From Nitrospirota bacterium (GTDB lineage: Bacteria > Nitrospirota > Nitrospiria > Nitrospirales > Nitrospiraceae), in the NCBI GenBank assembly GCA_016235225.1, contig JACRLS010000215.1, positions 1-5,350 of the forward strand: 5,350 nt of DNA, written 5' to 3'. The notes below the pieces were generated by a model. The model was not told the DNA's origin, did no database searches, and saw only the letters and a program-made list of their open reading frames with translations. Made by a program: the position numbers and the translations under genes. Below, one piece after another: positions 4,394-5,350 of this stretch. Position 1 is the first letter of the stretch; each line of letters starts with the position of its first letter.

Positions 4394-5200
4394 ATGCCGA
4401 TCATCCATGACCGACAACCACCGACAGACCGCAGCCTGGCAGTCTGGAGCCTCGTCATGAGCCTCCTGCTCAGCGCCTGCACCTCCGCCGCGCCACCACA
4501 TCTGATCGACCTGACCTATCCATTCGCCGAGGACACCATCTACTGGCCGATGAACAAACCCTTCACCTGGGAAAAGACTGCCTGGGGAACGACTCAGGGG
4601 GGCTATTGGTACACGTCCGCCATGTTCTCAACCTCGGAGCATGGAGGCACGCATCTGGATGCGCCCATTCATTTTGGAGAGAATCGACGAGCGGTCGACC
4701 AGATTCCCGTCGAGGATCTGATGGCACGCGCGGTCGTCCTCGATGTCCGGGCCGCCTGCCGGACGAATCCAGATTACGAATTGTCCGTGGACGATCTCAC
4801 TGCCTGGGAAGCCCGGCATGGCCGGATCCCCACGGGGGCCGTGGTCTTTATGCTATCCGGCTGGGGCGCGAAATGGCCGGATCGCTCGGCCTACCTCGGC
4901 AGCGCCACCCCGGACAATCCCCGGACGCTCCACTTCCCGGGATTCTCCGCGAGGGCCGCCGACTACCTCGTGACCCAACGGGCCATTCGAGGGGTCGGCA
5001 TCGACACGGCGAGCATCGATCCGGGACGCTCGCAGGACTTTCCTGTCCATCGAATCGTGAACGGGGCCAACGCGTATGGGTTGGAAAACGTCGCCGCGCT
5101 GGATCAACTCCCGGCGGTCGGCGCGACCGTCATGGCCCTGCCCATGAAGATCAAGGGCGGAACGGGCGCCCCCGTGCGAATCGTGGGGCTGGTGCCGTAG
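4394..5200 (+). CDS. Cyclase / kynurenine formamidase-like metal-dependent hydrolase, predicted lipoprotein
   Basis: A 268-residue protein (from ATG 4394) of the cyclase family, metal-dependent hydrolases that include bacterial kynurenine formamidase. The signature HxGTHxDxPxH is complete as His83-GGTH-LDAPIH (His83, His87, Asp89, His93). Later blocks, FMLSGWGAKW, GVGIDTASIDPGRSQDFPVHRI with His219, and YGLENVA with Glu231, also fit. The N-terminus from Arg13 onward has a hydrophobic run and a lipobox LSA-Cys29, predicting signal peptidase II processing and lipid anchoring outside the cytoplasm. The start is uncertain: ATG 4394 gives the full signal peptide but has no Shine-Dalgarno, whereas ATG 4457 has GGAG seven bases upstream but would leave only seven residues before the Cys. 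A GTG at 4355 is a third option. The substrate is unknown; no tryptophan catabolism genes are adjacent. Confidence 0.88.
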   Translation: MPIIHDRQPPTDRSLAVWSLVMSLLLSACTSAAPPHLIDLTYPFAEDTIYWPMNKPFTWEKTAWGTTQGGYWYTSAMFSTSEHGGTHLDAPIHFGENRRAVDQIPVEDLMARAVVLDVRAACRTNPDYELSVDDLTAWEARHGRIPTGAVVFMLSGWGAKWPDRSAYLGSATPDNPRTLHFPGFSARAADYLVTQRAIRGVGIDTASIDPGRSQDFPVHRIVNGANAYGLENVAALDQLPAVGATVMALPMKIKGGTGAPVRIVGLVP

Positions 5201-5201
5201 A

Positions 5202-5350
5202 TTAGTTCTCTGGCTTGGGCTTGGGTTGAGAACCAGGATCAGGAGGACGCGCGAGGCGCGCGGGATTGGGATCCCACTCGTTGAGCCGATCGACCAACGG
5301 AGAAGCGTCCGGTGAACTCGGCAGGGTCGGTTCGCTCACCGGATGGTTCC
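5202..5350 (-). CDS. C-terminal fragment of an unidentified proline-rich protein
   Basis: An open minus-strand frame enters from the right edge and ends with TAA at 5204-5202, giving the last 48 residues or so of a protein whose start lies outside. The tail is Pro-rich and charged (SEPTLPSSPDASP, then LVDRLNEWDPNPARLARPP and GSQPKPKPEN), with the codon style of its neighbours and mostly C or G at third positions in the first half. No domain can be assigned. The stop codon is one base from the cyclase stop on the other strand, a tail-to-tail arrangement that supports it being a real gene end. The product is unknown. Confidence 0.6.
   Translation of the reverse strand, partial: NHPVSEPTLPSSPDASPLVDRLNEWDPNPARLARPPDPGSQPKPKPEN

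Noticed and set aside
5248..5260. CGCGC-GAG-GCGCG hairpin as a cyclase terminator
   Set aside because: It is only a 5-bp stem with no T-run on either strand and lies inside the coding end of the minus-strand gene.
1..5350. Mobile elements, CRISPR arrays, tRNA or rRNA genes, riboswitches
   Set aside because: I saw no terminal repeats with transposase, no regularly spaced repeats, no cloverleaf or rRNA sequence and no recognisable aptamer.

Overview
The window is high-GC bacterial DNA that is almost entirely coding, with genes packed mostly on the minus strand. Gene content and protein style (PerR, a rubredoxin-less rubrerythrin, a GlpC/HdrD-like Fe-S protein, DUF3501, ErpA and a cyclase-family lipoprotein) suggest an environmental, redox-flexible bacterium. 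Nitrospirota (Nitrospira-like) is my best guess, but this is inference from overall resemblance and not proven by any marker in the window. There are no rRNA or tRNA genes, insertion sequences or CRISPR arrays, and no gene-free stretch above 300 bases.

Layout, in the transcription direction of the minus strand (right to left): the C-terminal end of an unidentified proline-rich protein (5350-5202, partial); on the opposite strand a cyclase/kynurenine-formamidase-like lipoprotein (4394-5200, plus) that converges on it with a 1-base gap; rfbC/rmlC (4278-3715, minus), divergent from the cyclase gene; then the core block perR (3627-3148), rubrerythrin (3101-2676), a two-[4Fe-4S] CCG-domain protein (2576-1302) and a DUF3501 protein (1305-682). 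ErpA-type Fe-S carrier (594-274) follows behind its own well-formed promoter and ends at a strong intrinsic terminator. The N-terminal 67 codons of a 6-pyruvoyl-tetrahydropterin synthase/QueD family gene (201-1) run off the left edge.

The core reads as a peroxide-stress module. A PerR with all regulatory-metal and structural-zinc ligands sits at the head. A peroxide-reducing diiron rubrerythrin without its usual rubredoxin domain comes second. A soluble Fe-S/CCG protein that could feed it electrons comes third. DUF3501, of unknown function, is translationally coupled to the Fe-S protein by an ATGA overlap. ErpA next door could supply or repair clusters. The electron-transfer role and the function of DUF3501 are inferences from gene order. 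This module is the most interesting part of the window.

Regulatory structure includes a 20-base perfect inverted repeat covering the perR Shine-Dalgarno, a stem-loop without a U-tract between rubrerythrin and the Fe-S gene, a consensus-like sigma-70 promoter for erpA whose -35 overlaps the DUF3501 stop codon, and an intrinsic terminator 18 bases in front of the pterin synthase start.
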